A stretch of DNA of 64,000 nt from positions 8,773,797 to 8,837,796 of the forward strand of contig NC_081335.1 in NCBI RefSeq assembly GCF_022539665.2. The letters are read 5' to 3'. Below the pieces are notes generated by a model. It was not told the origin of the DNA. It saw nothing but the letters and a program-made list of their open reading frames with translations, and ran no database searches. How positions within the stretch are numbered: position 1 is the first letter of the stretch; every line of letters begins with the position of its first letter. This document shows, one piece after another, positions 16,686-27,278 of this stretch. The translations under genes and the position numbers were made by a program. The stretch is from Daphnia carinata (taxonomy: Eukaryota; Arthropoda; Branchiopoda; Diplostraca; Daphniidae).

Positions 16686-16982
16686 ATCATAGGTAACTAT
16701 TATATTTTTAAAAATATGTATACTAAGCTGGTTAAGCCTCGACTGTGGCAATGCAACACATTGTCTGAATTGCTCATAGCAGTCGATGCCTAAACGTTTC
16801 GGTAAATTGCGGAATAATATCTGGGAATTACCCGTGTGCCTCAGCTGTGTTTTTATTAGCTTCTGTTACTGAGGTTTATTTTGAAAATATTAAATCTGTC
16901 ATAGTAGTTTGGAGGCATTTGATTTGGTTAAGTTTGAAGAAGTATTTGGATTTGTTTGGCTCTTCTGATGATATAACCAAAA

Positions 16983-17054
16983 TCCTCGATAGTATAGTGG
17001 TCAGTATCCCCGCCTGTCACGCGGGAGACCGGGGTTCAATTCCCCGTCGGGGAG
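16983..17054 (+). tRNA. tRNA-Asp (GTC)
   Basis: A complete cloverleaf of 72 bases. The acceptor stem TCCTCGA pairs with TCGGGGA (one G-T pair), the D-arm contains the A-box TAGTATAGTGG, the anticodon loop is CTGTCAC with GTC at 34-36, and the T-arm has the B-box GGTTCAATTCC. The discriminator base is G and no intron is present. A run of six T residues follows within about ten bases, a normal RNA polymerase III stop. This is the only tRNA in the window that looks fully functional. Confidence 0.97.
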
Positions 17055-17772
17055 GTTAATTTTTTGCCTTCAATTTTTTGTTTATTAGATATTAAACTCT
17101 TAGCAAAACTATAAATAATACAATCATAGATAATATTTTCTCTTTAACGTTAGTTCAAAATAAGGTTTCCCCTAGTAGTTTGCAAAGATTTCTATTTAGT
17201 TACACATTGACAGCGAACAAATACCATAGCTTGGCTCTTGCACTTTCAACAGTGCACTTTTCGATCAACGTTGGAAGCACTTGGCGTAACTATTTAGGTA
17301 ATATAGTTTTGGTTGTATGTAGTGTTTGTTTTATTATTCCAGTTGATTTCAGCTTAATATATTTTGTTATGGAGCTCTAATTTCTTATCTCACATTGGTT
17401 GAATCAGGACAATTGAATCATTATCAATATGCTTTACTTCTGTCTGCTGTTGTACAAAGGGTCAACGAGGATTAATAACAGACCTGGCCTAGGCTGCCGA
17501 CAAATGTACACGAAACTTACATAAGATACAACTGTTTAAACCGATTTAAACGTTCTAGATCGATGGTAAGTTTTATCAGTTTCATATTTTTTCAAACATT
17601 GGGCAGACGGGAGTGCGACCCTCGATCTACAAAATCAGCAGTACATTTCTTATGTAGATTATATAAGTTAGATGTATGTTACACTGGCGATTTTTGTCAA
17701 GCGATGCAGTGTGTAATTTAAATTTTCTTTCACAGTCAAGATTCAGCCTTTGCTGTGCACACATCGTGAACC
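17055..17772. other. Intergenic spacer
   Basis: AT-rich sequence between the tRNA and the next gene. The open frames here have no recognisable domain, and I see no promoter element I would defend. Confidence 0.4.
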
Positions 17773-18917
17773 ATGTTGCTGCATTTGTTGTTGGTGGCCA
17801 ACATAGGCTGGTTAGTCCTTGTTGCTGGCCAAAATGAAATCCCAACAGTACCCTGTTACGGCTCTGATTGCTTGGTAACCGAACTAACAACGGAAATGAG
17901 TAAGGAATAAGTTATTTGTTTTCAGCATGTTCCATTTTATTTGTTTGAGTGGTGTCGTTTCCATTTGGCAAATAAGTATATTAGCGCTTATTTATTTATG
18001 TTGCCTGTGATGCGTAGCCACTTCGCCGACAACAGAAAGTACCACGACGCCCACCACCACACCTCGTCCAGCTGGCATTCAACGAACGGTGGTAGTTATC
18101 TATAAGGTAACCGAACTTGGACAAGACATGTTTATCCAAGGTGGAGTTAATAAAGAAACTGTTCGACCAAGTTGCGCCACTGACGTTAGCGCCGAAACTT
18201 CGCAATGCTCCATTTCCATTAATGTGGGTAACTCAAAAATTAAATATGGCAACAAAATTGTTTTACATCGTTTATTCCGGTTTCGCACGTCAACCGTAAT
18301 GCTGTTTGACAGGCAACTGCTTTGGGCACTGGAACACACTGGGCGAAATACGACGCGTGGAGAGTAGGCGACACCAAATTGGACTGGTTTGGAGTTCAGC
18401 CAGGCCAGGGAATTTACCAAACTTACGTCGCCTACGGTACACCATTGGCCTGGACAACCAACGTACCTGGTACAAATGGATATCAACAACTAAATACGTA
18501 ATCGTAAAAAATACTCCTATAACAAAAACCCTCGTTGTTGGGGGATGTACTTCCTTAATAAAACGATCGATGTTTAAGCTTTACGTTTTTCTCAATTTAG
18601 ATGGGGACCTAATAATTGGATGGTGGATTTTCAGATGAATTGTGATGAGACAGAAAACGGATGGTTCGATGTCCATGCATACCTCACTCTTTATGGCAAG
18701 TCTTTTTATTGTACAAGTCGCAGTCGTTTGAGAATAATGTTGGCATTCATCCACAGGAACTGGGTATGAGCCGGACATCCAACAATCAGTGTGCAGTGGC
18801 ACAGGAAGTGATGTGGCTCCACCATACATCAGTAACAAAAATCACGTAGCCTGCTGTGGTTACATCAACAGATTCAATTTCGGAACTGGTGGTTGTGAGA
18901 TTAACGGATTCCCATAA
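17773..18917 (+). CDS. Secreted beta-rich protein, amylase-associated type
   Basis: Five exons join in phase to 257 residues: 17773-17899, 18018-18223, 18313-18497, 18601-18695 and 18757-18917. A signal peptide covers about residues 1-21. A Thr/Pro linker (about 43-58) leads to a globular domain with TVVVIYKVTELGQDMFIQGG, WAKYDAWRVGD, LDWFG, GTPLAWTTN and a Cys-rich end. From memory this domain resembles one found in secreted invertebrate proteins and at the C-terminus of some animal alpha-amylases, so a carbohydrate-related role is possible but unproven. No amylase catalytic domain is present. The fourth intron appears to use a GC donor (TTTATG before GCAAGT): only that junction gives the right phase into the last exon. 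Confidence 0.8.
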
Positions 18918-19223
18918 TTCTGTAACCTTAAATGTCTACATATTTCATTATGTGGACTTGCATTGTTTTTTGGTGTCATTGACATAATAGAGCCTGGCAA
19001 TACCGATGTGCTCTTAAATGATAGAAACGTGACCTTTGATTTTCTTTACACAACCTGTAGGAATCTATTGTTACGAACAACTGATAAGCAGAGATTGGAT
19101 GAGATGAATTGTCAAGGTAACAGAACAACTATGAAATAGATGAATTAAAAAACCAATAGTAGGCAGATAAAATTAAAATAACTGGTGATCAAACGAACGA
19201 AAAGAGCAATAAGAAAACAACTT
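18918..19223. other. Spacer between convergent genes
   Basis: Short AT-rich 3' flanks of the secreted protein gene (plus) and the kinase gene (minus). Nothing else is seen. Confidence 0.4.
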
Positions 19224-21612
19224 TTAGAAATCTTTAAATGTCTCGGCGTGCAAGTTATCGGCTCTCGCCTTGAACAGATCTCGATCTTCTTCGTTCGACT
19301 GAAAGTGTCGCGTATCACCGGCTCCTTTGACTTTAGGGATCAATGGTGCAGGAACCTATCCCAAATGTAGCCAAACATTACGTATTGTATAACCAACACG
19401 ACAGTCCTTTTCTCGTTGGACTTGTGGATACAAAATGTAAACAACTAAAATAAATAATCATGTTACTCTTTTTTGATAGATGGCGAGCCAATCGGTCGTT
19501 TGAAACCAGCGATGGTTTTTAATGTCACCAACGCCATTTTTCAGGTTGCCCAGTCGTTTGGTAAGATCGGCTTGAAGTAAACCACGAACGAGATCCTTCA
19601 CTTCTGAGCTAAATACTTTCGGATACTGGATCTGCAATGACAATGGTAATTATTTGATTTTTTGGGGATTCTTATCAATGGACTAGCAATTAGATTCGCA
19701 TAGCTGTGGCTAAACATGTAGAATAAATTACCTTGCCGGCCACAATTTTTTCGTAGAGCTGAATGGGTTGGTCGGCCATAAAGGGCGCTTGTCCAGCCAC
19801 CATTTCGAAAATCAAGATACCCAGAGCCCACCAATCGACGGCTCTATTGTATCCCTATGTGATACGTTAGTAAAAGTAGTTTTAGTTGACTTCAATTTAA
19901 AAAGTTATCTCCTCGAAAAGTAGGTGTTATGTAGTATACTTTAACGAGAATGATTTCGGGAGCTAAATATTCCGGTGTCCCACACATGGTCCACGTCCGC
20001 CTATCTGCAATTTTCTTGGTGAATCCGAAATCTGTAACCTATTTCATCAGGTTAGGGAATTAGTCAAAACAATAAATGCTCTTCAAATTATAATACCAAG
20101 ACTTGAAACAAAACACGTACTTTCGCATATCCAGCTGTGTCTATCATAATATTTTCTGGTTTCAAATCGCGATAAATCAGCCCTAGATGATGCAGATACT
20201 CAAAAGCCAAAACGATCTGAGTGGCATAAAAACGAGCGTGAGGCTCTCTGTCAAAATTTGCCAAGACAAAAAGTGTCACATGTTAAACGAGAACTGGGCC
20301 ATAAAGGATAATGGAGGTTTTTACTTGAATCTTCCTAATTTACGCAAATGGGTAAACATGTCACCTCCAGGTACGTATTCGAGAACCATATATAAATTAG
20401 AATTGTCCTACAGCCAAATTAAAATCAGTTAATAGTCCCCGTTAATTGCAGAATTTGTATTACCTTAAAATAGAATTCCAATTTGACGATGAACGGGAAA
20501 TTAATGGCAGCCAATACTTTTTTCTCATCTAGCGTGTGTTCCACCTGTTTCTTTTTCACGACCTATCCAATCGGCCCAAACGTCTTGTTCAAACTATCTT
20601 ATGTCATACTTGTGATTCTTTTGACAGCATACCTTTTGCTTCTCGAGCACTTTCATGGCGTAAAATTGTTTGTTTAACTTGTTCTGGACAAGTATGACGC
20701 GACCAAAATTGCCAGAGGCTAATGTACGTGTGCGGAAAAAATCGTACAATCCAATTCCATCCTTGAATGAAACTAGAATTTAAAAGAATGGAATTCATTA
20801 CATTTCAAAGTACATTACTTGGTCCGGTGGATAACGCCATCTGTGTTCAAACATTTCTTTCGCCTGCCGCAAGTACTCTTCATCTTCAAAGAAACAATTA
20901 TTAGGATTTCTCATCAAATAAAAACTTGGAATCGGCTTTTCAACGTACAACTGGTTGAGCCATTATAATGGATTAGAGTTCCACTTTTCAAGGTTGGTCT
21001 ATCGTCAGATATTTTGGGCTTACGTGCCGACTCTTGCCCCAAATCCTGTTAATGATGGTCGGAGTAATTTTTATTTGAGGGGCTTTAATTGGTGTAGGAT
21101 TAAAATATTTACAGCCGTCAATAGGTTGGGCGTAGAGAGGGCCGTTCTAAATGTTGGCTGTGTGATCGTCCCAAAAATTTCCAAATCGAGTTTACTTTGT
21201 TTCTTGTCCGTCGTGTTTGCAACGATGACTTGATTGCTGCCATACGTGTTATTGCGGTTGATTGTTTGAGAGGATTCCGCAGCTGGGGCCGAAATGTTAA
21301 TCTTGTAGTTTGTTGGTTGAAGATAAGGGTTCGTTTCATGACGCCGATTGTCTGTTGAAACTGTCTGCGGTGGATTCTCTTCCTGTTTGTTTTCCTTGTT
21401 TTTATTCTTGGATTTGTTTTCATTAGCAGGTTGTTTCATGGCTGATTTTATCGCAGTTTCGTTGACTGCTGTCGCCTTGAAACCGACGCCAACGATGACC
21501 CCTTCAATTTAAAGATTTGCAAATTGAATTGAAAAGACGTGATTTGCAAATTGTTTTTACCTGAATCCTCCTTTGCATCTTTCTTTTTGCCCAGAAATCC
21601 AAAAAAAGGCAT
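19224..21612 (-). CDS. PKA catalytic subunit-like kinase
   Basis: An AGC-family Ser/Thr kinase closest to the cAMP-dependent kinase catalytic subunit. Twelve minus-strand exons join in phase to 497 residues: 21612-21561, 21501-21196, 21082-21024, 20950-20819, 20761-20633, 20550-20464, 20407-20325, 20247-20121, 20038-19940, 19854-19732, 19631-19467 and 19355-19224. Kinase landmarks are the glycine loop [12 protein letters not shown] (Lys220), YRDLKPEN (Asp310), TDFG (Asp328), the activation loop [15 protein letters not shown] with phosphorylatable Thr342, and a C-tail ending FKDF like PKA's FxxF. Before the kinase domain lies about 180 residues, far more than in classical PKA-C, with a Lys/Asn/Gln-rich low-complexity part. 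The intron 21195-21083 is inferred from phase and is weak. Regulation by cAMP is expected but not shown. Confidence 0.88.
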
Positions 21613-22546
21613 GATGAACACTTGTCGGCCAGCAGTCGATACTTAAGCACTGGACACGTTGTTTGAGGAAAAAAAAGGTGGGCCAAATGTTAAGTCACGA
21701 CTGAAGAAAAATCAGTGAGGGCAACGACAATACATCGTCAGATCTCGACGCTGTTCAGCCAACGCCAAGTCAACGCCGTCTACATTATTTTCTTCTCGTT
21801 TTTTTTCTTTTATCAAAAGGGTGTACCAATCTAAGATAAGAGACTAAGCAGATATGTTTTTTGGTGAGCTTCGTATACGCCATGATGTACCGTACAACAC
21901 GTGGTAGTTTAATGGACGGCTGCTGCTAAATTGAGTTGCTAAAACGTGGGACTGCCACACTACGCAATCCAAAGACTGGAATGTTTTGTGGAATTTAAGA
22001 CCTCAATGAGAATAAACAACATGACATTTAGTAGTCGGTCGTAAAAGGTAAAAATTAAGGTGTGTGACATTTTACGTCACAACAGATAAGAAAACAATGA
22101 AAAGGTGAAAACTTTGTTATGGCAGGTGTTTGCTTATGCAAGAGTTTCACTTCCTTCGATTTACATAATTTTTCTTTCTTTTAAAGGTCACACCAGTTGC
22201 ACCATTGTTATTTATCGGTTCAATTGATGTGTGTTGACGTCGAAAGTTTAAGAGTTCAAATTCCATTGTTCACCTAGACATCGTCGTTCAGATGTGTCAA
22301 ATGTCTCCAGGCGTCAACAATCATCGAATTTGTGTCAACCCACGTCAGTTTTTTGTTTTAGTTGCTTTACAAATCTTGCGTCGCATAAGTAAAGAAAGAA
22401 AACGTATCTCAAGTAAGAGATAAGAAGATTGTCCCAAAAATGTTTGCCATAAATTAATCGTCTGAGTGCATGCACAAACGTCTGTATTTTTCATGGGCTA
22501 GTAGTACTAAAACTAAACAGCAGATGGCCACGAGGTACAATGTCAA
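21613..22546. other. Upstream region of kinase
   Basis: No coding region is supported. It lies between the start of the kinase gene and the 3' end of the cellulase gene, both on the minus strand, so it should contain the kinase promoter, but no TATA box or other clear element is visible. Confidence 0.4.
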
Positions 22547-23705
22547 TTAAACAGTTGAGCCAATCGGACCGATTTTAATGTTGCCGAAACTTGTGTAAGG
22601 ATTGGGATTTTGATAAATTGGGCATGGGCCGTTAGGTTCGTTGTCCATCCAAGTCATGCTGTTTGGATCGCTGGGACTGCCCCACATGGACATGGACAAG
22701 ACCATGCCTTTTCTCATACCCTGCGACATGCCGTACGATACGCCTCCTTGGCTGTTTGACTGCCCAAAATGGTTGCAGTAACCATCGGAAAGTCCGTTGT
22801 AACCATCAAAGGTCGGTTGCTGAATCGTGCGTCCGTTCTGGATGTAGAAACGTTGAATCTCTTTGAGATCGCCATTGTCAGTTCCATCGACGGTGACGAA
22901 TCGAGTGACGACGGTAAACTTTTGCGTGCTGTCCAACTGGTAGCCGGAGCCGCGACCGTAAAATGTTTTGGCGCCTCGGGCATAAGTATTAAAAGCGCAG
23001 CCGTAAGGATCGCATTGGCCATTGAGGCAAGGATGAGTCGTGTAGACATTGGCCAAACTATTGGCTTCCCAAATGTCCAGCTCGTCGCAAGAAGGACGTC
23101 CAGGCTCAGCTGGTTGGGCATCGCAATAGCCTGTGCCGTACATGGCTCCAGTGTAACCGGAACTGGCCTGGCCACCATCGCTTTCCATCGTGATGAAATA
23201 GAGGGCCGAATTCATGCCACAGCCTGTCGCAGTCACGTCCACCTCGAAAGACAGTTCCTTATTGAGCAGATAAAACATTCGATACCTGCAAGAGATAGGT
23301 ATTTAATTATATCGATTATTAAAACGTGTGTTTGTACGATACCGATTGGAATTCGGGCCGGTGGTGAGAAAAGTTCTTGCTCCGTTCGAGGGCCAATTGG
23401 CCAACGTCATTTGATTGCCATCGAATTTAATTCCCCATCCAGACTCATATTCGGCTTGGCTAGGATTCTGTGTGTCAAAAATGAAACAATAAGATTTGAA
23501 TCACTGTCGAATTAGAAATACAAATTACTAGGTAGCAGTTGTAGGGATCTCCGCAGCCAGTCCAACGGTAATCGAGAACGACCCCAGTGTTCTCTTGTTG
23601 ACAGTTGCCGGGGCCGTAACAGACCTGGATGCCCATACTGGCCTGACGCGACTCTGTTGCTGCCGCAACGGCCATGAGGCCGGCGAGAAACACTAGTCTG
23701 ATCAT
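22547..23705 (-). CDS. GH7 cellulase, short animal form
   Basis: A secreted glycoside hydrolase of family 7, which cleaves beta-1,4-glucan (cellulose) with retention of configuration. Three exons join in phase to 346 residues: 23705-23529, 23467-23343 and 23285-22547. Residues 1-17 are a signal peptide. The catalytic motif is CDELDIWEAN, giving Glu169 as nucleophile, Asp171 and Glu174 as acid/base. Other family marks are MESDGG, YGTGYCD, DPYGCAFN, the C-terminal region with SMSMWG and the end IKIGPIGS. There is no cellulose-binding module. Fungal GH7 catalytic domains run to about 430 residues; this one is shorter, notably between residues 57 and 62 where a Cys-rich segment of the fungal enzymes is missing. 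That points to a more open cleft or lost disulfides. GH7 is known in crustaceans. Confidence 0.95.
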
Positions 23706-24310
23706 GTTGAATACCGTTGCAAGTCTGAACTTTTTCGGACCAATTTATGTGGCATTTTATCATGTGTTGTTTTCACTTTATCTTGGTCATGTCCACGTGC
23801 TCAGAACGTTCTCCTGTTACCAAAACTAGGAAAGTAACTTCAGTATAACAGGTGATATAACAATAAAATGATAGTCAATATTGATTTGCACTACTGGACG
23901 ATCGTCGATATCTGGCGGGAATTAAAATACAATGTTTGTTGTGGTCTTGGGAAAAACGTTGGGCCAAAAGTCGACTACTGAACTATGCCGTTGACTTTAT
24001 TTATCACCTTGCTAGGGCATTATGGGGCTGATTTACGTGTAAACAAATAAAAAAAGCAGGGATCAGGAATATGAACCCACATGTTCAGCAAACATTATCT
24101 GTTTGAGTAGTCGTTACGACTCGATACAAGTCTATTTACCTAAACCCACAAAGTACTAGTCAATTTAATACCTTATTTGAACCAATAATTTGTCTCATTT
24201 TTAAGATTTTTATAAATTTTTTATCTATTTTTTCTTGTAAGTTGAAACTAGGTCTGGCTAACTGATTCAACGCGTCGTCTGCTCTGGATCATCGCTCATT
24301 TTCAGTAACA
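23706..24310. other. Intergenic, cellulase upstream region
   Basis: Holds the presumed cellulase promoter next to 23705 on the minus strand and AT-rich spacer. Nothing else is supported. Confidence 0.4.
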
Positions 24311-24654
24311 ATGGAAGGAGCAAGAAGGTCGAAGGTAAGTGCTCTTTTACTTAATTTAACAGTTTGATAATCTTTTGGATAAATGATCTTTATAGTGATT
24401 GGTGGTAAATATATATCTTATTCAATTTTGTGTTGCAAACTTGGCATTGGCTTCTATATTGATAAATGGTACGCCACAGCCAGTCGTTGGCACAACGTGG
24501 CTAGCCCTCTGGATTTTGGGCGCCTTCGTACTTCAGGAATTTAGGTTTGTAAAATATACCACAAAATGAATTGCTTTTGTGACTAAGTTGTTTAAATTAA
24601 ATCTTTAATTTATTTGCTTGTTAACTTTGCAGATTACAGTTACAAATGCCATGA
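24311..24654 (+). CDS. Candidate 36-residue membrane microprotein
   Basis: Three tiny exons join in phase: 24311-24334 (donor GTAAGT), 24480-24544 (donor GTTTGT) and 24633-24654. The product begins with the basic segment MEGARRSK. One hydrophobic span follows (GTTWLALWILGAFVL), then a short polar end LQLQMP. It has the layout of a single-pass small integral membrane protein. Exon 2 is open in only one frame across its length and that is the frame reached from exon 1. I do not recognise a family. An alternative acceptor at 24640 would give a different, also short, C-terminus. It is equally possible that this is part of a non-coding transcript. Confidence 0.4.
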
Positions 24655-26482
24655 AAGTATTTATTGATTAAACATTGTTTTACATTTTTAGACGAGGAGA
24701 CAGGCTTTGCTGGGCTGCAAAGCAAACAACTAGAAATTGTCATTAGATAGTGTAACTAGATCTTTTGACAGCTGAATTCGTCACTTAAAAAATTTCAAAG
24801 AAGACAAAATCAGAGCATGTCTAGAAGTTATGACTGAACGTAAGTAAACAGTGCTAAAGTACAGGATTATAGAAATTGCATACCATTTACAATTGTTTTT
24901 AATCCCTTGTATTGTAGGTAAGAGTCCTTTTGGGATTTCTGCTTGCATCCGAGACTCTTCCCCATCCCCAGCTTAAACATTCATTCTCGTCTCCAGTTGG
25001 TCAAGAATTCATCTAAAATGTGGTACTTGTTTGCTCACTAGACATTGTTTACATTGTTTCTCATCATGCATGAATTTCTGTTTCACTCACAAATGTGCTG
25101 AATAGGTATTTTGCTACTGGAGTTTTAATTGGATGCGTGACGTACGGTTGGCAACGCAGTCGTGAAATCCAAATTGTTGTGTATCGCGTGACGGCATTCA
25201 AATGAGAACCTGCTATTGTGTGGCTGCCTGATTGTATATTAATGCGCATACGGACTTGTCTGCGTGCCTGCACATATCGATCGTCCGTTGTCTATTGTTG
25301 GCCAAATTTTGCGAGAGACTTAAATTGCCTGCAGAAAATAGACCCCCCCCCCCCCCATTAATCGGTAAGGAACATCTCAACGGCCAATGCCCGGCCATAG
25401 CATTAATGCTAATGTAATTGCAACATTTTGAGGGCATGTCTAGAGCCACACCTCCAAGGACTTGTATTGTTTATTAAACTCTTTAGTCCATTCATTTAAC
25501 GTTAGGTTAATTATTTTCAAGGAACCTCGGGATAGAACCGTCTACGTGTGAATCATCTTTTGAAAATCCGCCATTTGGCCGTCTGAGATGCCCGTTTTGC
25601 CATGATGGTTTCCATTTCCTTGCAGAGCCTGGCTGTTGGCAACAAAGCCAACGTGTTCCTGCACAGCAATTCAAACACTTGTAAGTACAAGGTTTATTCG
25701 ACAATAATTATCTTATTAGGCCTTAATCGATATTCCTTTTTACCTTAGCCCTCATTCACATCGTGTGGAAGGAATGAATACCTTTATCGCATGTCAAAGA
25801 TAAGGAGAAACTACTTTAAATTGGTGAGTGCAATTTATTCATCGTTCCGTACATCTCCTTTTCGCCCTTCCGGCATTCCTTTGTTATTTACTAATTTAAA
25901 AAGATAAAAATAGGTACCGGTTAATTATGCACGTACACGTTATATTTGAATGGAAGTAGCGTGATGCATAATTTTTAACTGTCGGGGCCTTTTTTTTGGA
26001 TCGTTTTCGAACAGTAGACAAACATAGATGGCTCTTAGCCTTGATTTGTGGTGAAGGACTTTTACGAGTTTCAACAGTAACCTCATTTGTTATTCATATT
26101 TTATGAGATGGGATGTAAATGGAGGACCATTTTGCAGTTGCATGCAAAAAAAACTTTTTTTTTTTTTCTAAATAACTCGTTTGCTTTTCTTGCGCCCTTT
26201 CTCGGCGCCATTAAAAATGGAAGTGGCAGCCATTTTCTCTCGAGTAAATGGCGCTTTAGTATTTTATGTGGTCGAAATTTGTTCCTTTTTTGCGTAGGAA
26301 ATGGCCGACAAATGAAAAGTTCAATTGATAAGCGGTGCGATGTGCCCCGAAAGACGTTAAAGTCACGTGACTGGCGATTGAATTACGCTCGTAAATGTCG
26401 TCGTTGACTAATAGGCGCATCAATTCGTTTCCGTTGGCTGCAATGATCTTTAACGACTTTAAAACATGTTTTTCTTTTCCAG
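24655..26482. other. Intergenic, no gene recognised
   Basis: Only short frames without motifs. A run of 14 or more C residues lies near 25345-25358. Exon-like borders near 24691 and 25681 might belong to the untranslated tail of the microprotein transcript. Confidence 0.35.
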
Positions 26483-26634
26483 CTGTATTACGAAGAGCTG
26501 ATCGTTCAACCAATGGCAGAGCGTCTTGTTGTATACAACGGAAATCGCATTCAGGAGACCGTTCCCGTTAGCTCGCACTATTGCGCGTTTTCGTTGGCGG
26601 GAGATAACACTTTGATTCGTCCAAAGAGGATTCT
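26483..26634 (+). CDS. Possible isolated coding exon
   Basis: A strong acceptor (TTTCTTTTCCAG) is followed by about 50 codons with coding-like composition, including LYYEELIVQP and MAERLVVYNGNRIQE, up to a possible donor at 26635. I found no partner exons and do not recognise the sequence. Confidence 0.2.
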
Positions 26635-26755
26635 GTATAAAGTTATATTTTTCAATTTCTTTTTAATTAAACAAAATTATTTCATTTTCTATTTTGGCAA
26701 TTTAATTGAATTTTAGGGGAAAAGTGTTAACTTACCTGTGGATGCTGAATAAGAG

Positions 26756-27278
26756 TTAAATATTTAAATCAGCCTCTGCAATATTGCCATCCTTTATGAG
26801 TGGTCGACACGCCTCAGGACATTCGTTGGCTTTTCCCGACCAGCCTCCGATATTGCCAAAAGCAAAGCCAATCCGTTGACTTGGAAACGGATTGAAAATT
26901 TGGCAATCACATTTTTTCATTAAGGGATCAAGTTTTACAATAGTAACTATCATATCATTTGATTAATTTTATCCAATATTAGTTAATTATTTCCAAAAAA
27001 AAAAAGATAGGTTTACGACAACGTGTTGACTTGTGACGCTGTCCGGCATTTATAAAAATCCTCTTCTAACCTTGATTGGGATCTCGTGCTCTGGGCAAGT
27101 TTAGAAAGGCACATGCTTTTTATTTATGTTTAAAAAGTATTAAATCATTTGAAGGCATCAGTGAAATTTAATAGGAATTATACCAGCCAAAACAGAGACA
27201 CCTTGCCGAGGATGATCTCTCATCGTTTGAAAACGTGTCATTTGATCGCAGCCATTCTTGCACGGCATCAATTTCCCT
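26756..27278 (-). CDS. Possible two-exon Cys-rich coding fragment
   Basis: Two minus-strand segments, 27278-27184 and 26946-26756, join in phase across a normal GT-AG intron. The joined frame contains MPCKNGCDQM, KKCDCQIF, GFAFGNIGGW and ECPEACRP, with regular cysteines suggestive of an extracellular protein. I could not extend it upstream: frames before 27279 are blocked by stops. It may be an incomplete gene, the C-terminus of a longer one, or a pseudogene. No family is recognised. Confidence 0.3.

Noticed and set aside
18100-18489. A 129-codon minus-strand frame
   Set aside because: It spans exons and an intron of the secreted protein gene on the plus strand and has no recognisable motif.
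22714-23515. Long frames overlapping the cellulase, including one of 248 codons on the plus strand
   Set aside because: They lie opposite or out of frame with a strongly supported GH7 gene and have no domain of their own.
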